A stretch of DNA of 64,000 nucleotides, taken from positions 3,286,001 to 3,350,000 of the forward strand of contig NZ_CP071247.1 of NCBI RefSeq assembly GCF_017301335.1. The letters are read 5' to 3'. Below the pieces are notes generated by a model. The model was given only the letters and a program-made list of their open reading frames with translations, made no database searches and had not been told where the DNA came from. The position numbers and the translations under genes are program-made. Positions 50,014 to 60,362 of the stretch are shown piece by piece. This stretch comes from Marinobacter salinisoli. Lineage in GTDB: Bacteria > Pseudomonadota > Gammaproteobacteria > Pseudomonadales > Oleiphilaceae. Numbering within the stretch: position 1 is the stretch's first letter; each line of letters begins with the position of its first letter.

Positions 50014-52200
50014 ATGCGATTCTTCTCCGGCCCGGCCCTTCTTTCCGCCCTTGTGTTAATGGGTGGCTGCACAGACGACGCCATCGACACGGCTCGCAAG
50101 GATAAAAACGACTTTGGCAACGGCTCAAGGCCCGGGGACGGATTTAATGCCGGTAGCACAGGCGACGGCGGCTCCTCATCCAATCTGCCACCCAATGACA
50201 TTCTCCTCACCATGGAGGTGCCGGAAATTGCGGCGCCGGATGCTGAACCCTCACGCCGTAATCTGCGCCTGGTGCAACCAGATAGCGTGACGATATACGC
50301 CACCACAGACAGCTCCGCAGAAGTCCCGGCCGAGGTAACATTCAACGACGATCTCTCCGTCAGCATTAGCTTTCCTGAGGGACGCCCGCTGGGCCCTGAA
50401 ACCGTCATCGAAGCAAGTTTCAGCGGTGAGACATACCGCTCCATGGCGGCCGATGCCGATCAGAACGTCAGGGTAAATCCCTTCTCGGAGTACCTGGTAA
50501 GGCGAACCATCAGCAGGCTCTCCGCTTTCGACATCCAGACCATCACGGACTGCACTCAGCAAGCCGACTGTACCAACAAGGCTGCCTGGTCCGCACTGGC
50601 AGACCAGATACACGATTTCGAGATCGATATCCCGAGCACCGCCAGCAAAGACACTGCGCTGTCGCTCTTGAACGCCCGGGGGGATTTCACCACCTACATC
50701 GACGACATGATGCAATATGCGTTGAAACCGGAGACCACCTCCGAAGAGCTTGCTTTGCTCGAAGGAAACTACCACACCGTTTTCTTTGGCGTTGAGCTGG
50801 GACAGACGTTTATAGAAAGCAGTCTTTCGAAGTCTGGCATCTGGGGCATTCGCTCAGGACAGGAGAAGGTGCTGGTACCGAAGCAAAACCACGTCTACCC
50901 CGGGCTTTCATTCGCCAGCGTTGACGGCGTTCTGCCCGGTTTGACCACTACCATTCTGTCGAGCGATGTCCCCTACCGCCGCGAAGTATTGGTGCATCAG
51001 GCCGACAACACCTTTTGCCTGCGCGACGAGGGTATTTGGGGATTCAATAGCCATGCGTCGGCCTTCGGTGCCGCTACCGTCGACCGCGACGTTCGTTTGA
51101 CTGGCGGCCGGGGACTGCTTCAAAGCATTACCAACATCTATTCTCAGGACATTGGCTGGACCCGTAATCCTTATTACCTGGATGCCTATATTGGCACGCC
51201 CACGGCAGACACAAACACCCCGGACCGCATTGTAAGTAGCCATTTCACCGGTGGAAAAGCCATCGCGCTGGAACTGGAGGGCGACACCTACAAGCGCAGA
51301 GACACCCTCGAAGATCATTATCTCTCGGTGCTGGATCTCAACCTGGAACGCGCAGCGGGCTTTGATCTGTCAGCGATTGACGGCACTTACAACACCGTGT
51401 CTCTATCAATGCGGCTGGGAAGTTCTGCAAGCTGCCAGACCTCAGACAACCAGCCTGTCGTTACCTTTGAGACCGGCACAGGAACCTGGACGGTAAATGG
51501 GGATGGCATTAATGAGTCAGCAACAAGCTCATCAATCTACCGCATCCCTTCGGGGGACGTGCTCTCGGAAAGCACAGCAACCGTCACGAATTCCCGACGG
51601 GTAAGCCACAGACCCTCCTATCGAACTGACACGCCCCAGAACGATGGCCGACTGAACTTCGGTATAGACGAGCTGCCCAGCGACGGGACTGGAAAGCCGG
51701 AGCTCGGTGTTGGGGTCAGCAGCCCGGATGGCAGCCTGATCGCCATCAATCTGGATAACAGTGCCAGTGGCAAAGGAATCCTGATTGCAGGGAAACAACA
51801 CGCAACGCAAGCCCCCACAGGCGGCCGATTCCGACTTCAGGGGATGAGCCTCGGGATGTCAGAGAGTACCAACGTGCTGCGGCACCTGGATAACGCGACC
51901 CTGACCATCAATTCGGGCTCTGACGCGACCCTGGACCCACGCATTCTGGCGGTTACCCACACGGTAAGCGGCGAAACCGTCTCCGCCCCGTCACTTGTGG
52001 ATGGGCCGAGCGACAGCATTCCGCTCAATGTCACCAGCCCCGGTGGCGGGCGCATAAGCTTTGCCTACACCGACGTGAGCGGTGATCTTACACTGGAAGG
52101 CTTCTTCACCGCCGATCAGAACCAGATTTACCTGCGGCTCAGGGACACCCGAAACGGCGAGCAAAACATTGGCCTGGTTCTGGCAACCCGTCTCCCTTGA
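50014..52200 (+). CDS. Large lipoprotein of unknown function
   Basis: A 728-residue protein with a signal peptide and a lipobox-like LVLMGGC (C19), then an Asp/Gly/Ser-rich flexible linker (~20-60). The remainder is a secreted, Ser/Thr- and Asp-rich protein with beta-rich stretches (ITTTILSS-like segments, GTGTWTVNGDGIN). Four cysteines occur in the mature part. I see no enzyme motif or named domain. It has its own promoter and stands alone, with 84 bases before the Bax-like gene. Confidence 0.7.
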   Translation: MRFFSGPALLSALVLMGGCTDDAIDTARKDKNDFGNGSRPGDGFNAGSTGDGGSSSNLPPNDILLTMEVPEIAAPDAEPSRRNLRLVQPDSVTIYATTDSSAEVPAEVTFNDDLSVSISFPEGRPLGPETVIEASFSGETYRSMAADADQNVRVNPFSEYLVRRTISRLSAFDIQTITDCTQQADCTNKAAWSALADQIHDFEIDIPSTASKDTALSLLNARGDFTTYIDDMMQYALKPETTSEELALLEGNYHTVFFGVELGQTFIESSLSKSGIWGIRSGQEKVLVPKQNHVYPGLSFASVDGVLPGLTTTILSSDVPYRREVLVHQADNTFCLRDEGIWGFNSHASAFGAATVDRDVRLTGGRGLLQSITNIYSQDIGWTRNPYYLDAYIGTPTADTNTPDRIVSSHFTGGKAIALELEGDTYKRRDTLEDHYLSVLDLNLERAAGFDLSAIDGTYNTVSLSMRLGSSASCQTSDNQPVVTFETGTGTWTVNGDGINESATSSSIYRIPSGDVLSESTATVTNSRRVSHRPSYRTDTPQNDGRLNFGIDELPSDGTGKPELGVGVSSPDGSLIAINLDNSASGKGILIAGKQHATQAPTGGRFRLQGMSLGMSESTNVLRHLDNATLTINSGSDATLDPRILAVTHTVSGETVSAPSLVDGPSDSIPLNVTSPGGGRISFAYTDVSGDLTLEGFFTADQNQIYLRLRDTRNGEQNIGLVLATRLP

Positions 52201-52246
52201 CGCCACCGGGGCACATCGCCCCGGCCCCTGCATAACCGGTATTACC

Positions 52247-52255
52247 TGTTATAAT
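52247..52255 (+). promoter_or_regulatory. Extended -10 promoter of the bax-like gene
   Basis: TGTTATAAT: perfect TATAAT at 52250-52255 with the TGn extension; -35 not clear. The start codon is at 52285, with GTGAGG at 52273-52278 as ribosome site. A GC-rich hairpin without a T run (52206-52224) lies between the upstream stop and this promoter. Confidence 0.5.
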
Positions 52256-52284
52256 CCACCCTCACTCTTTTGACGTGAGGTTTT

Positions 52285-53205
52285 ATGTCTTCAGGCACAA
52301 AGGCTTTGATGTTAATCGTTCCGCTTCTGGCGTTTGGAGTGGGCGGAGGCTTTTATTCCCCGCACGAAGACAGCAGCTGGCTTGAAAAGTCAGTGCAAAC
52401 ACAATTATCGCTCCCGGAACTACCAGCGTGGGCCGATGCGGAACTGCCTGATTTTTCCCAGTACCGGGATACCACTGAGAAGAAAGCCGCCTTCTTCTCG
52501 TTCCTCTACCCTCGCATTGTGCTGGCCAACTACCGCATATTGCTGGAGAGGAACTACCTCGAAAGCCTTTCTGAAAAAGAAACGCTGTCGAAAAAAGAAC
52601 GAAAATGGCTTGCCCGCCAAGCGGATCGATTGCGAGTCAGCGCTGAACCGGGCAGCACTGAACTGATTCAGCAACTCAGGCATCGACTCGACGTCATCCC
52701 CCCATCACTAATTCTCGCCCAGGCAGCAAACGAATCCGCCTGGGGCACATCCCGTTTCGCGACCAAGGGATCGAACCTGTTTGGGCAATGGTGTTTTTCC
52801 CGTGGCTGCGGACTGGTGCCACGGGAGCGAAAGGAAGGAGCGCGGCACGAAGTCGCGACATTCGAGTCTCCATACCGGTCGGTGAGAGCCTACATTGAAA
52901 ATCTCAACCGGCATCACACCTATAAGACACTCAGAAACCTTCGGGCTCAAAACCGCAAGGATAAAGAGCTCTCAGGTCTCGAGCTTGCACAAGGCCTGAC
53001 AGGTTATTCTGAGCGGGGTGAGGCCTATGTCAACGAAATCCGCTCGATCATTCAGTACAACAACCTTAGCTTCTACGATCAGGATTTCGGACGCGCCATT
53101 CGCAGCGTAACACCGGACCGACTCCTGAATATGGCCAAGACCGTATCCGCCTCAAGCCTGCTACCCGGCCAGAGCCGGCAGGACACAGCCAAGACCGAAA
53201 GCTGA
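52285..53205 (+). CDS. bax: Bax-like glucosaminidase (peptidoglycan hydrolase)
   Basis: A 306-residue protein with an N-terminal hydrophobic signal/anchor (~7-24). The glucosaminidase (GH73-like) domain covers ~140-270: PPSLILAQAANESAWGTSRFATKGSNLFGQW contains the catalytic glutamate in split blocks, then VATFESPYRSVRAYIENLN and YVNEIRSIIQYNN. Family members cut the glycan strand of peptidoglycan in the periplasm. Confidence 0.87.
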   Translation: MSSGTKALMLIVPLLAFGVGGGFYSPHEDSSWLEKSVQTQLSLPELPAWADAELPDFSQYRDTTEKKAAFFSFLYPRIVLANYRILLERNYLESLSEKETLSKKERKWLARQADRLRVSAEPGSTELIQQLRHRLDVIPPSLILAQAANESAWGTSRFATKGSNLFGQWCFSRGCGLVPRERKEGARHEVATFESPYRSVRAYIENLNRHHTYKTLRNLRAQNRKDKELSGLELAQGLTGYSERGEAYVNEIRSIIQYNNLSFYDQDFGRAIRSVTPDRLLNMAKTVSASSLLPGQSRQDTAKTES

Positions 53206-53248
53206 CCAAACAACAAACCTTCCATCAATCGACAGAGATGTTTTGCGC

Positions 53249-54142
53249 ATGCTGGATTTTTTGCCTGCCCCTCTGAAAGGCACGCTTGCCGCCCTCCTTA
53301 TCCTTGCCAACACCCTGGCGCTGTTTCCGATCCTGCTGGTGGTTGCCATCGTGAAGCTGGTCATACCGGTCACAGGTGTTCGAACCGCCTGCACGGTGGT
53401 GCTTAACAAGATTGCCTGGATCTGGATCGGCTTCAATAACTGCCTGATGGACCTGCTGCACAAGGTCGAGTGGGATGTCAGGGGGCTGGAAGCCCTCAAC
53501 AAGCATCAATGGTATTTCGTAACCTGCAACCACCAGAGCTGGGCAGATATCCCGGCCATCCAGTACGTACTGAACAACCGAATCCCCCTGTTGAAGTTTT
53601 TCCTGAAGAAACAGTTAATCTGGGTGCCGTTTCTGGGGATCGCCTGGTGGGCTCTGGACTTTCCGTTCATGCACCGCCACACCAAAGAGCAGTTGGCACG
53701 GCGGCCAGAGCTGAAAGGGAAGGATATGGCTGCTACCCAGGCGGCCTGTGAGAAATTCCGCTACACCCCGGTCACCATTTTCAATTTCATGGAAGGCACA
53801 CGCTTTACCGAAGCCAAGCATCAGCGACAGCGTTCTCCTTATAACAACCTTCTCAAGCCCAGAGCAGGCGGCACAGCGTTCGTGTTTCAGGCAATGGGTG
53901 AGATGATCCACACCATGCTGGACGTCACCATTGTGTATCCAGACGGCAAGGCAGGTTTCTGGGATTACCTGTGCGGGCGAATCCGGCGAATCGTGATCGA
54001 TGTTCAGACCAAAGAGATTCCCGAGCAGTTCCTCGGCATGGACTATCAGAACGACCGGGCCATCCGGACCGATTTCCAGCGCTGGGTCAGCCAGCTCTGG
54101 GCTGAGAAAGATGTCCGGATCGATGCGCTGAAAGACAGCTAG
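53249..54142 (+). CDS. YihG-like 1-acylglycerol-3-phosphate acyltransferase
   Basis: A 297-residue membrane acyltransferase. Hydrophobic segments lie at ~12-40 and ~110-125, the HX4D catalytic motif is NHQSWAD, and the acceptor-binding motif is FMEGTRFTEAK. Phospholipid acyl transfer at the inner membrane is expected. The ATG at 53249 is used; a TTG two codons earlier is possible. Its TAG stop overlaps the stop of the convergent regulator gene in a shared CTAG. Confidence 0.87.
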   Translation: MLDFLPAPLKGTLAALLILANTLALFPILLVVAIVKLVIPVTGVRTACTVVLNKIAWIWIGFNNCLMDLLHKVEWDVRGLEALNKHQWYFVTCNHQSWADIPAIQYVLNNRIPLLKFFLKKQLIWVPFLGIAWWALDFPFMHRHTKEQLARRPELKGKDMAATQAACEKFRYTPVTIFNFMEGTRFTEAKHQRQRSPYNNLLKPRAGGTAFVFQAMGEMIHTMLDVTIVYPDGKAGFWDYLCGRIRRIVIDVQTKEIPEQFLGMDYQNDRAIRTDFQRWVSQLWAEKDVRIDALKDS

Positions 54143-56817
54143 AGCAGACCCAGTTCCCGCGCGCGGACAATTGCCTGGGTGCGGGATTTCACATCCAGTT
54201 TGGCGTTTATCCTGCGAGCATGAGTTTTAACCGTATGCAGGGAAATATGAAGCTCGTCGGCAATTTCCTGATTCGATAGCCCTTTGGCAATCAGTTCCAG
54301 AACGCCGTGTTCACGATCACTGATCGGTTCAGGCAACACATCCGCGCCCTGGGCATCCTGTATATCAAAAAGTTGACCAAGCGCGGATGTGAACGCGCCT
54401 TCGGGCAGGCGAGTAAAGGTTTTTTGCATGAGCGGTGAGAGTTCCTGCGCCAGTTCCGCAAACGGGCTCAGAAAGTGCTCCTCCGCGGCTTCTTCCACAA
54501 CCGCCTGCAGCATCGCCTGACCATGGGTTTCCGCGGCCAATACCGCTTCCAGCAGGCCAATATGGAACGCCACACCGGCCGGCATCAATTCACCGTAGCG
54601 ACTGCGGATATCTGTGAGCTGTCGGCGTGCTCCCTCGACATCATCACGAGCCATGGCAACCCGGACCTGAAGACAGTCCAGCATGCCGGGCATCATTGGA
54701 AACAGCTCCGGCACCCTCCCAGAACAGCGATAGGGCTCCAGCTTCTCGACCGCTTGCGCGGCACTTTCCGGCTGCCCCTGAGCCAGCCAGCAACTGGCCT
54801 TGAGCGCTTCGAGCACCGGCGCAAAAAGCGTCTCATCCACCTGCCAGGCGTGCATTGTCCTCTCTGCGCGGCCAATCCAGACAAACGCCTCGTCAAACTG
54901 GCCAACAGCACGACACATCAAAACCCTGAGCGCCATGACCATCAGCAACCCCACATCCCGGGACTGCTCGGCATGTCGGCTACAGGAAACCAGCAGGCGG
55001 TCCGCCTCCTTATCACGCCCCTGATGCCAGAGCACCAGTGCAAGACTCAGCTGCAACCGAATCTCCCCGATACGGGCGTAACGAGTCAGCTCATGCATCG
55101 CCGTATCAAGACCGGTCCGCAACAACTGCTCGGCATGTTTCAGCGCGCCCTTACCCAGCTCGATGCCAGCGTGCGTATAGACAGCCAGCGCCTCGGATCC
55201 GAAATCCCCTGCTTCGCGCGCTAATTTTGCAGCAATACGATTAGCTTCTCGCGCCTCTGAGAACCGCCCACAGGCCGATAACGCTCCGGAACGCACCATC
55301 TGGGTCACCAGGCGCGCCTGAGCCGACAGTTCATCTTGCGCCAGGGCCTGGTCAGCCATCTCCAACGCCGCTTCGACACTACCCTCGCCCCGAAGAATAA
55401 AAGCCTTCAGCGCACACAATCGGGCGGAGTGCGCCGCTCGCTGCTCATCATCCAACCTCTCTATCAACTCCCTGGCCTGACCGAACTGGCCGCCAATCGC
55501 ATGAACCCAGCCGTAAACGATGCGAAGGCGGGCGCTGCTTTCCAGTAGCTGAGGAGGGAGAGCCTTGCGAAGCCTCAATAAAGACGCGGTATCTTGCCCC
55601 AGAAGCAAGGCCTCGGAGCCCTCGGAAGCAATATTGATCACAAGCTTGGAATCACCGGACAGCAATGCATACTTCAGAGCTTCGGGAAACTGGTCGCGCT
55701 CACCGAACCACTGACTGACATAGCGCATGCGCTCACGCTGGCCCGTCAACTGCGGCGTTTTCAACCACTCCTGCAGCAACGGGTTCAGGTGATACCACCG
55801 TCCCCTGCCAGGTACAGCTTTCAGCGGGAGTCCAAGTTCGACGGCCTCAGAGGGCAAGAAATCGGCAGGATCGCCGGGAAATTCGGCCGATGTAAACAAC
55901 GCATCGGAGCACAGCTCCAACTCGGCCATTAGCTGCAGCGAACGCCGCTGGGCCCGTGTCAGGTTACCCAGCACTGACTCTTTCAGAAAACGCTGGACGC
56001 TTTCGCTATCCATCAGCGAGCGAACATCACCAGTCGAGGCGATTTCTCTTCGATACAGGGCCAGCGGCGCCGGCCAGCCCTCACTCAAATCATACAGCTG
56101 ATCGACGGCTATGCTCGTCAAACGCTCCGACTCTGGCAACTGCTCGAAAAACTCAAAGGTTTCAGACCGACTGAAGGCTAGCGATTCGAGCCCGAATCGT
56201 ACCAGACGATTCTCGAGCTCCAGATTGTGCGTTTCGAACGGTAGCGCGGCCCTCGATAACACTACTATGCACAGGCAACGCGGGGTATCGGTCACCAACT
56301 GATGCAAAAGAGCGGTCACCGACGGGTTGGTCAGGCACTGAACGTTATCGAGAACCAGCACAGTCTGGACGCCCGGCCCCGCTTCACGGTCGAGGGCGAC
56401 CAGCATCATGGCAAGGACATCCGCGAAGGTGCCACCACTATGGAGACTGCGTTCAAGTGTTTCCGAAAGATTCAGCGCAACGGCGAGGAGCGTCAGAAAG
56501 CGCGAGGGGGAATTGTCCTGACCATTCAGGCTGGTCCAGCGGCAGTTTGCGACCTGCGGGGGCATGGCGCTGAGCGCAGCGGCCACCAGGTGCGTCTTGC
56601 CGAAACCGCAACCACCCTCCACGAGAATAACGTTGCGGGACTGTGCCGCCGCCGTTATGGCTTGCTCGATTTGAGGTCGCCTCAGGTAATTACCGGCCAA
56701 AGCCGGGACCTGAATCCGCTGCCTCAAGAGGTCCTTTACCAGCTCCCCTCTATTCAGACCATTATTCGCTGACTGGAACTCATCATTGGCCGCACAGCCG
56801 TCATGGAATGGTTTCAC
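54139..56817 (-). CDS. MalT-like LuxR-family transcription regulator (STAND ATPase)
   Basis: A large 892-residue regulator. The N-terminal NTPase has Walker A GGCGFGKT (~67-74), Walker B-like VLVLDNVQ and a winged-helix part to ~350. A TPR-like helical repeat region covers ~380-800, and the LuxR HTH is at ~830-892 (LSNQEIADELHISLHTVKTHARRINAKL). Proteins of this type turn on genes after binding an inducer and ATP. It starts with GTG. The neighbouring DUF1329, DUF1302 and thiolase genes on the same strand are the likely targets; homologous clusters in pseudomonads and Marinobacter have the same set (from memory). Confidence 0.87.
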   Translation of the reverse strand: MKPFHDGCAANDEFQSANNGLNRGELVKDLLRQRIQVPALAGNYLRRPQIEQAITAAAQSRNVILVEGGCGFGKTHLVAAALSAMPPQVANCRWTSLNGQDNSPSRFLTLLAVALNLSETLERSLHSGGTFADVLAMMLVALDREAGPGVQTVLVLDNVQCLTNPSVTALLHQLVTDTPRCLCIVVLSRAALPFETHNLELENRLVRFGLESLAFSRSETFEFFEQLPESERLTSIAVDQLYDLSEGWPAPLALYRREIASTGDVRSLMDSESVQRFLKESVLGNLTRAQRRSLQLMAELELCSDALFTSAEFPGDPADFLPSEAVELGLPLKAVPGRGRWYHLNPLLQEWLKTPQLTGQRERMRYVSQWFGERDQFPEALKYALLSGDSKLVINIASEGSEALLLGQDTASLLRLRKALPPQLLESSARLRIVYGWVHAIGGQFGQARELIERLDDEQRAAHSARLCALKAFILRGEGSVEAALEMADQALAQDELSAQARLVTQMVRSGALSACGRFSEAREANRIAAKLAREAGDFGSEALAVYTHAGIELGKGALKHAEQLLRTGLDTAMHELTRYARIGEIRLQLSLALVLWHQGRDKEADRLLVSCSRHAEQSRDVGLLMVMALRVLMCRAVGQFDEAFVWIGRAERTMHAWQVDETLFAPVLEALKASCWLAQGQPESAAQAVEKLEPYRCSGRVPELFPMMPGMLDCLQVRVAMARDDVEGARRQLTDIRSRYGELMPAGVAFHIGLLEAVLAAETHGQAMLQAVVEEAAEEHFLSPFAELAQELSPLMQKTFTRLPEGAFTSALGQLFDIQDAQGADVLPEPISDREHGVLELIAKGLSNQEIADELHISLHTVKTHARRINAKLDVKSRTQAIVRARELGLL

Positions 56818-57031
56818 TCGCTGCCCCGTTATACTCCGACACTCGTAACTATCTGAGTGCCGGGAATTGGCTTATTGGTACTGACTTTGAGTGGCGACCG
56901 GCAACGGGTACGCCTTTAGTATGATTGGAAGGTTAAACCAACTTGGGGGCTAGCTGCAAAAAATTGACGTAAAACTATTTTTCAAAGTGGCGGTTTTTTA
57001 ACAAGTAAGGGGCTCGCCTTGGTAAATACAT

Positions 57032-57060
57032 AAAAAAAGGCGGACATTTGTCCGCCTTTT
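57032..57060 (-). terminator. Terminator after the DUF1329 gene
   Basis: GGCGGAC/GTCCGCC stem with a 4-base loop. On the minus strand it is followed by seven T. It lies 18 bases after the stop codon at 57078. The rest of the 260-base gap up to the regulator start shows no other clear site. Confidence 0.9.
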
Positions 57061-57077
57061 CTGTATTTCCCGAGGTT

Positions 57078-58445
57078 TTACCGAGTACCAGCCCGGCGCA
57101 GAGCCGCTGGTGTGTAATCCCGGGATTGACGATCCGCGCCAAATTCGTACGCGTTCTTTTCCTCATTGGTCAACCCGAGGGCCAGATAGCGGCCTGAGAG
57201 CAGATCGTAGAGTACTTCAATCGCATACCAGGGCACATTATGATCGTAGAACTGGACGGCGTGAGCTTCCGCAACCCGCCACAGTTCTCCGCGGCCATCG
57301 TAATGGTCAATTACTGAAGCCTGCCAGGAATCCTCATCAATGTAGAAGTCACGCTGGGCATAAATATGACGCTCACCGCTCTTCAGCGTTGCACGCACGT
57401 GCCAGACGCGGTGGAGTTCATAGCGGGTCAGCTGCTGATCGATGTGGCCAGCCTTGATGATCTGATCGTACTTGAGGTCAGGATTCATCAGACGGTAGGA
57501 GTTGTACGGAATGTACATTTCCTTTTTACCAATCAGTTCCCAGTCATACCGATCAGGTGCACCGTTATACATGTCGAAGTTATCAGCGGTACGCATGCCA
57601 TCAGCCGCGGTACCTGGGCCGTCATAGGCGACCTGAGGTGCACGACGGACACGACGCTGACCTGCGTTGTAGACCCAAGCCCGGCGAGGCTCAGCAACCT
57701 GATCGATCGTCTCATGCACCAGCAGAACGTTACCCGCCAGTCGCGCAGGCGCAGTAATCGCCTGCTTGAAGTAGAAGAGCACGTTCGGATCTTTTCCAGG
57801 CTCGTAATCGCTCAGTGCCGTCCGCCAGGTAAATTCGTCCTGGAACTTCACAACCGAGAACGCACCACTTTCCGTGGGCGTTACCTGGCCGATGGTCCGG
57901 ACCACAGAACCACCGCGGTAACGGGTAATGTGGTTCCAGATTACTTCCAAGCCATTCTTCGGAATCGGGAAGGGGGTTGCCTCTTCATAATTTCCGAGGC
58001 CGTTACCTTCCTGAATCAGCTCAACACTGGTTGCGTTCTCAACCGTCTGCTCCTGGATTCGCTCCGGATATACCGCTGACCGGTGCGTTTCGAAAACAGG
58101 CATGACGTAATCTTTGTAACGCTTGATCATCGCGACCTGTCCTGCGGACAGATTGTCGGCGTACTGGTCGACGTTACTCTGATCAATCACAAACTTCGGC
58201 TGTTCGCCGGAGAACGGGTCAACGTAAGCGCCACCACTCTTGTAGCCGGCGGGCGGAGTATCCAATCCGCCTGTCCACTCTGGAATATCGCCACCGTTAC
58301 CGGCTTTCTCTGCACCAATCGGGGTCAGAGTGTCGCCGAGCTTGGCCGCTTCACCGGCAGAAACCGCACCAAAGGCCTGGCCTGCAAAAACACTTGCAGC
58401 CAGTACACCCGTGGCCAGTAGTTTCTTGTTTAATTTCATTTTCAT
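57078..58445 (-). CDS. DUF1329 periplasmic/outer-membrane-linked protein
   Basis: A 455-residue exported protein with signal peptide cleavage near GQAFGA-V. Family stretches are LGDTLTPIGAEKAGNGGDIPEWTGG, YRGGSVVRTIGQ, RRVRRAPQVAYD, PYNSYRLMNPDLKYDQI and RHIYAQRDFYIDEDSW. DUF1329 proteins have a LolA/LolB-like fold and occur beside DUF1302 proteins, and have been linked to handling of hydrophobic molecules at the envelope. Exact function is unknown. It follows the DUF1302 gene by 27 bases and ends in a strong terminator. Confidence 0.9.
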   Translation of the reverse strand: MKMKLNKKLLATGVLAASVFAGQAFGAVSAGEAAKLGDTLTPIGAEKAGNGGDIPEWTGGLDTPPAGYKSGGAYVDPFSGEQPKFVIDQSNVDQYADNLSAGQVAMIKRYKDYVMPVFETHRSAVYPERIQEQTVENATSVELIQEGNGLGNYEEATPFPIPKNGLEVIWNHITRYRGGSVVRTIGQVTPTESGAFSVVKFQDEFTWRTALSDYEPGKDPNVLFYFKQAITAPARLAGNVLLVHETIDQVAEPRRAWVYNAGQRRVRRAPQVAYDGPGTAADGMRTADNFDMYNGAPDRYDWELIGKKEMYIPYNSYRLMNPDLKYDQIIKAGHIDQQLTRYELHRVWHVRATLKSGERHIYAQRDFYIDEDSWQASVIDHYDGRGELWRVAEAHAVQFYDHNVPWYAIEVLYDLLSGRYLALGLTNEEKNAYEFGADRQSRDYTPAALRRAGTR

Positions 58446-58472
58446 CCCTCGTAAAACGAATTCTTTCCGGTA

Positions 58473-60362
58473 TTAGAATGAGTAGGAAACACTGACCGTC
58501 GCAAAGTCACGGTCTGTCAACTCGTTATACGGCTTACCGCCGAAAAAGTTGGTGTATCCAATATTACCGGTGATCTTGTTCTGATAGATCGCCTCCAGGG
58601 AGACACCCAGAGCCTTACTACCCTCATTAAATGCGCCACCTGGTTGCGGGCTGTAGCCCTCCACATCGTGCGACCAAGCCAACTGCGGACGCAGGTTCAC
58701 ACCGGCAAAGACGTTCGGGTAATCCCAAACGAAACGAGCGCGGTAACCCCATGAGAAATCGGTGGTAAACCCTTCATTATTACAGTAGTTGGTATTTATG
58801 TTTGCGCCAAGACAGACATCGCCAACACCTTCCAGCGGAATGGTACCGATACCATAGGTACCGGAACGACCGTAGCGGGCCTCGTCGTATTCCGGCAGGT
58901 CGTGGACGTAGGTCGCACCGAACTCGGTAATGAAGGTCATTCGGCTGGCACCCATGATCTGGTCAAAGAACTTGATCAGGGTGAACTGGGTCTGGGACAC
59001 GTTGAAGCGGTCGTAGCCGGCCACTTCCTGGCCTGCCAGGTTGGCATTGCCGGTTTCCTCGAGACGCTGCTGCTCCAGCTGACTCAGGATTTCACCATTC
59101 GGGCCGCGCTGCTGCAGACCACCAAAGATCAGCTCGAACGCGTTCCACTGCAGAGGCACGTTGTCACGGAAGCTGTATTCTGCGCCCAGAGACCAACCGC
59201 CCGGCGTAGTGGTGTTGATGCTGATACCGTACAGGTTGATGTTCTCCGGGTACTCGATGAAGTAGCTCGGGAACGTCGTGAACTCCTGTGATGGATCGTT
59301 CTGCTGGGTATCACCTGGGTTGGAAGGATTGTTTACCACACCGCTTACGTACGGCAGACGGCTGTTGTACTTGATGTAGTAGAAGCCCAGCTCGGAATCA
59401 TTCAGCGCAGGTACGTACCAGCGCATGGCCACGCCGAACTGATCCTTCGAATCTGCTTCCTTATCCCCTACCCGCGGTGCGATGAAGCCCTGGGCAAATG
59501 CCTGAGAATCCGGCAACTGACCGGCCAGCAGAACCGGGCCACAGCCATCGGCCGCAAAATCGTTGGTGGAGAAGAAGGTACCGCAGTCATCAGGCTTGAC
59601 CGGCTCCCAGTCGGCCTGGACAAAACCTTCCAGAGTGATGTTCTCGGTCACGCCGGCAGACATGTAGAACATTTCAACCGGCAGCAGGGCGTCTTTCAGC
59701 TCGGCGCCCGGGGCGCGGAAGGCCGGCACGTCAACCGGGTTGATGACGTTGATGCCGCCCTGGATGAACGTACTCTCACCCCAGCTCACCACCTGGCGGC
59801 CGTAACGCAGGCTGACGGGCACGTTGCCGAAGTACCAGTCGGTAAACACATAGGCATCCAGCAGTTCGCCGCCAGAAGCATTGGCTTTGGCTCTCGGGTT
59901 CAGCTCACGTTGCTGGCCCACAAAATCCACCGCACGGCTTTCGTCTTTCAGTTCGAAATCGTACCAGTAACGGCCGCGCACCAGGCCACCTACACGGGTC
60001 AGAACATCGCTGTCAACGTAGTAGTCGACAAACAATTCACTGTTGCCCTTGACGATCTTTGAGTAGGTGTCTCCTTTCTCAAAGTTCAGGTTGCCGTCGT
60101 CATAGTTGTTGGTGGAAGCACCGATGTTTTCCAAGTCACCACCGGGAGCATACTCTGGCCCCAGGTTACCCTGGGCGATCAACCGCTTGTCGCGATCTTC
60201 CATCCGCCAGCCAGCACCCGCTGTCAAAGTGGTATTGAACTGGTAGTCGACACCCCAAACGCTGTTACTGTAGGCAAGGGCCTGACCAGACATACCAGCT
60301 GCTACTGCCACAGCCAGCGGTAATTTGGTCCAACGCTGCCATTGATGAGTTTTTCTTGTCAT
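58473..60362 (-). CDS. DUF1302 outer membrane protein
   Basis: A 629-residue exported protein whose N-terminus, from an ATG at 60362 (GGAG ten bases upstream), reads as a signal peptide ending AGMSGQALA. A GTG 18 codons upstream is also open but lacks a ribosome site. The body has aromatic-rich barrel strands and the family RYGRQVVSWGESTFIQGGIN motif, ending in VSVSYSF with terminal phenylalanine. DUF1302 proteins are large barrel-like porins often paired with DUF1329. A periplasm-to-outer-membrane transport role is inferred. Confidence 0.88.
   Translation of the reverse strand: MTRKTHQWQRWTKLPLAVAVAAGMSGQALAYSNSVWGVDYQFNTTLTAGAGWRMEDRDKRLIAQGNLGPEYAPGGDLENIGASTNNYDDGNLNFEKGDTYSKIVKGNSELFVDYYVDSDVLTRVGGLVRGRYWYDFELKDESRAVDFVGQQRELNPRAKANASGGELLDAYVFTDWYFGNVPVSLRYGRQVVSWGESTFIQGGINVINPVDVPAFRAPGAELKDALLPVEMFYMSAGVTENITLEGFVQADWEPVKPDDCGTFFSTNDFAADGCGPVLLAGQLPDSQAFAQGFIAPRVGDKEADSKDQFGVAMRWYVPALNDSELGFYYIKYNSRLPYVSGVVNNPSNPGDTQQNDPSQEFTTFPSYFIEYPENINLYGISINTTTPGGWSLGAEYSFRDNVPLQWNAFELIFGGLQQRGPNGEILSQLEQQRLEETGNANLAGQEVAGYDRFNVSQTQFTLIKFFDQIMGASRMTFITEFGATYVHDLPEYDEARYGRSGTYGIGTIPLEGVGDVCLGANINTNYCNNEGFTTDFSWGYRARFVWDYPNVFAGVNLRPQLAWSHDVEGYSPQPGGAFNEGSKALGVSLEAIYQNKITGNIGYTNFFGGKPYNELTDRDFATVSVSYSF

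Noticed and set aside
54475..55224. 249-codon plus-strand frame
   Set aside because: Opposite the TPR region of the MalT-like regulator; composition follows the complementary strand.
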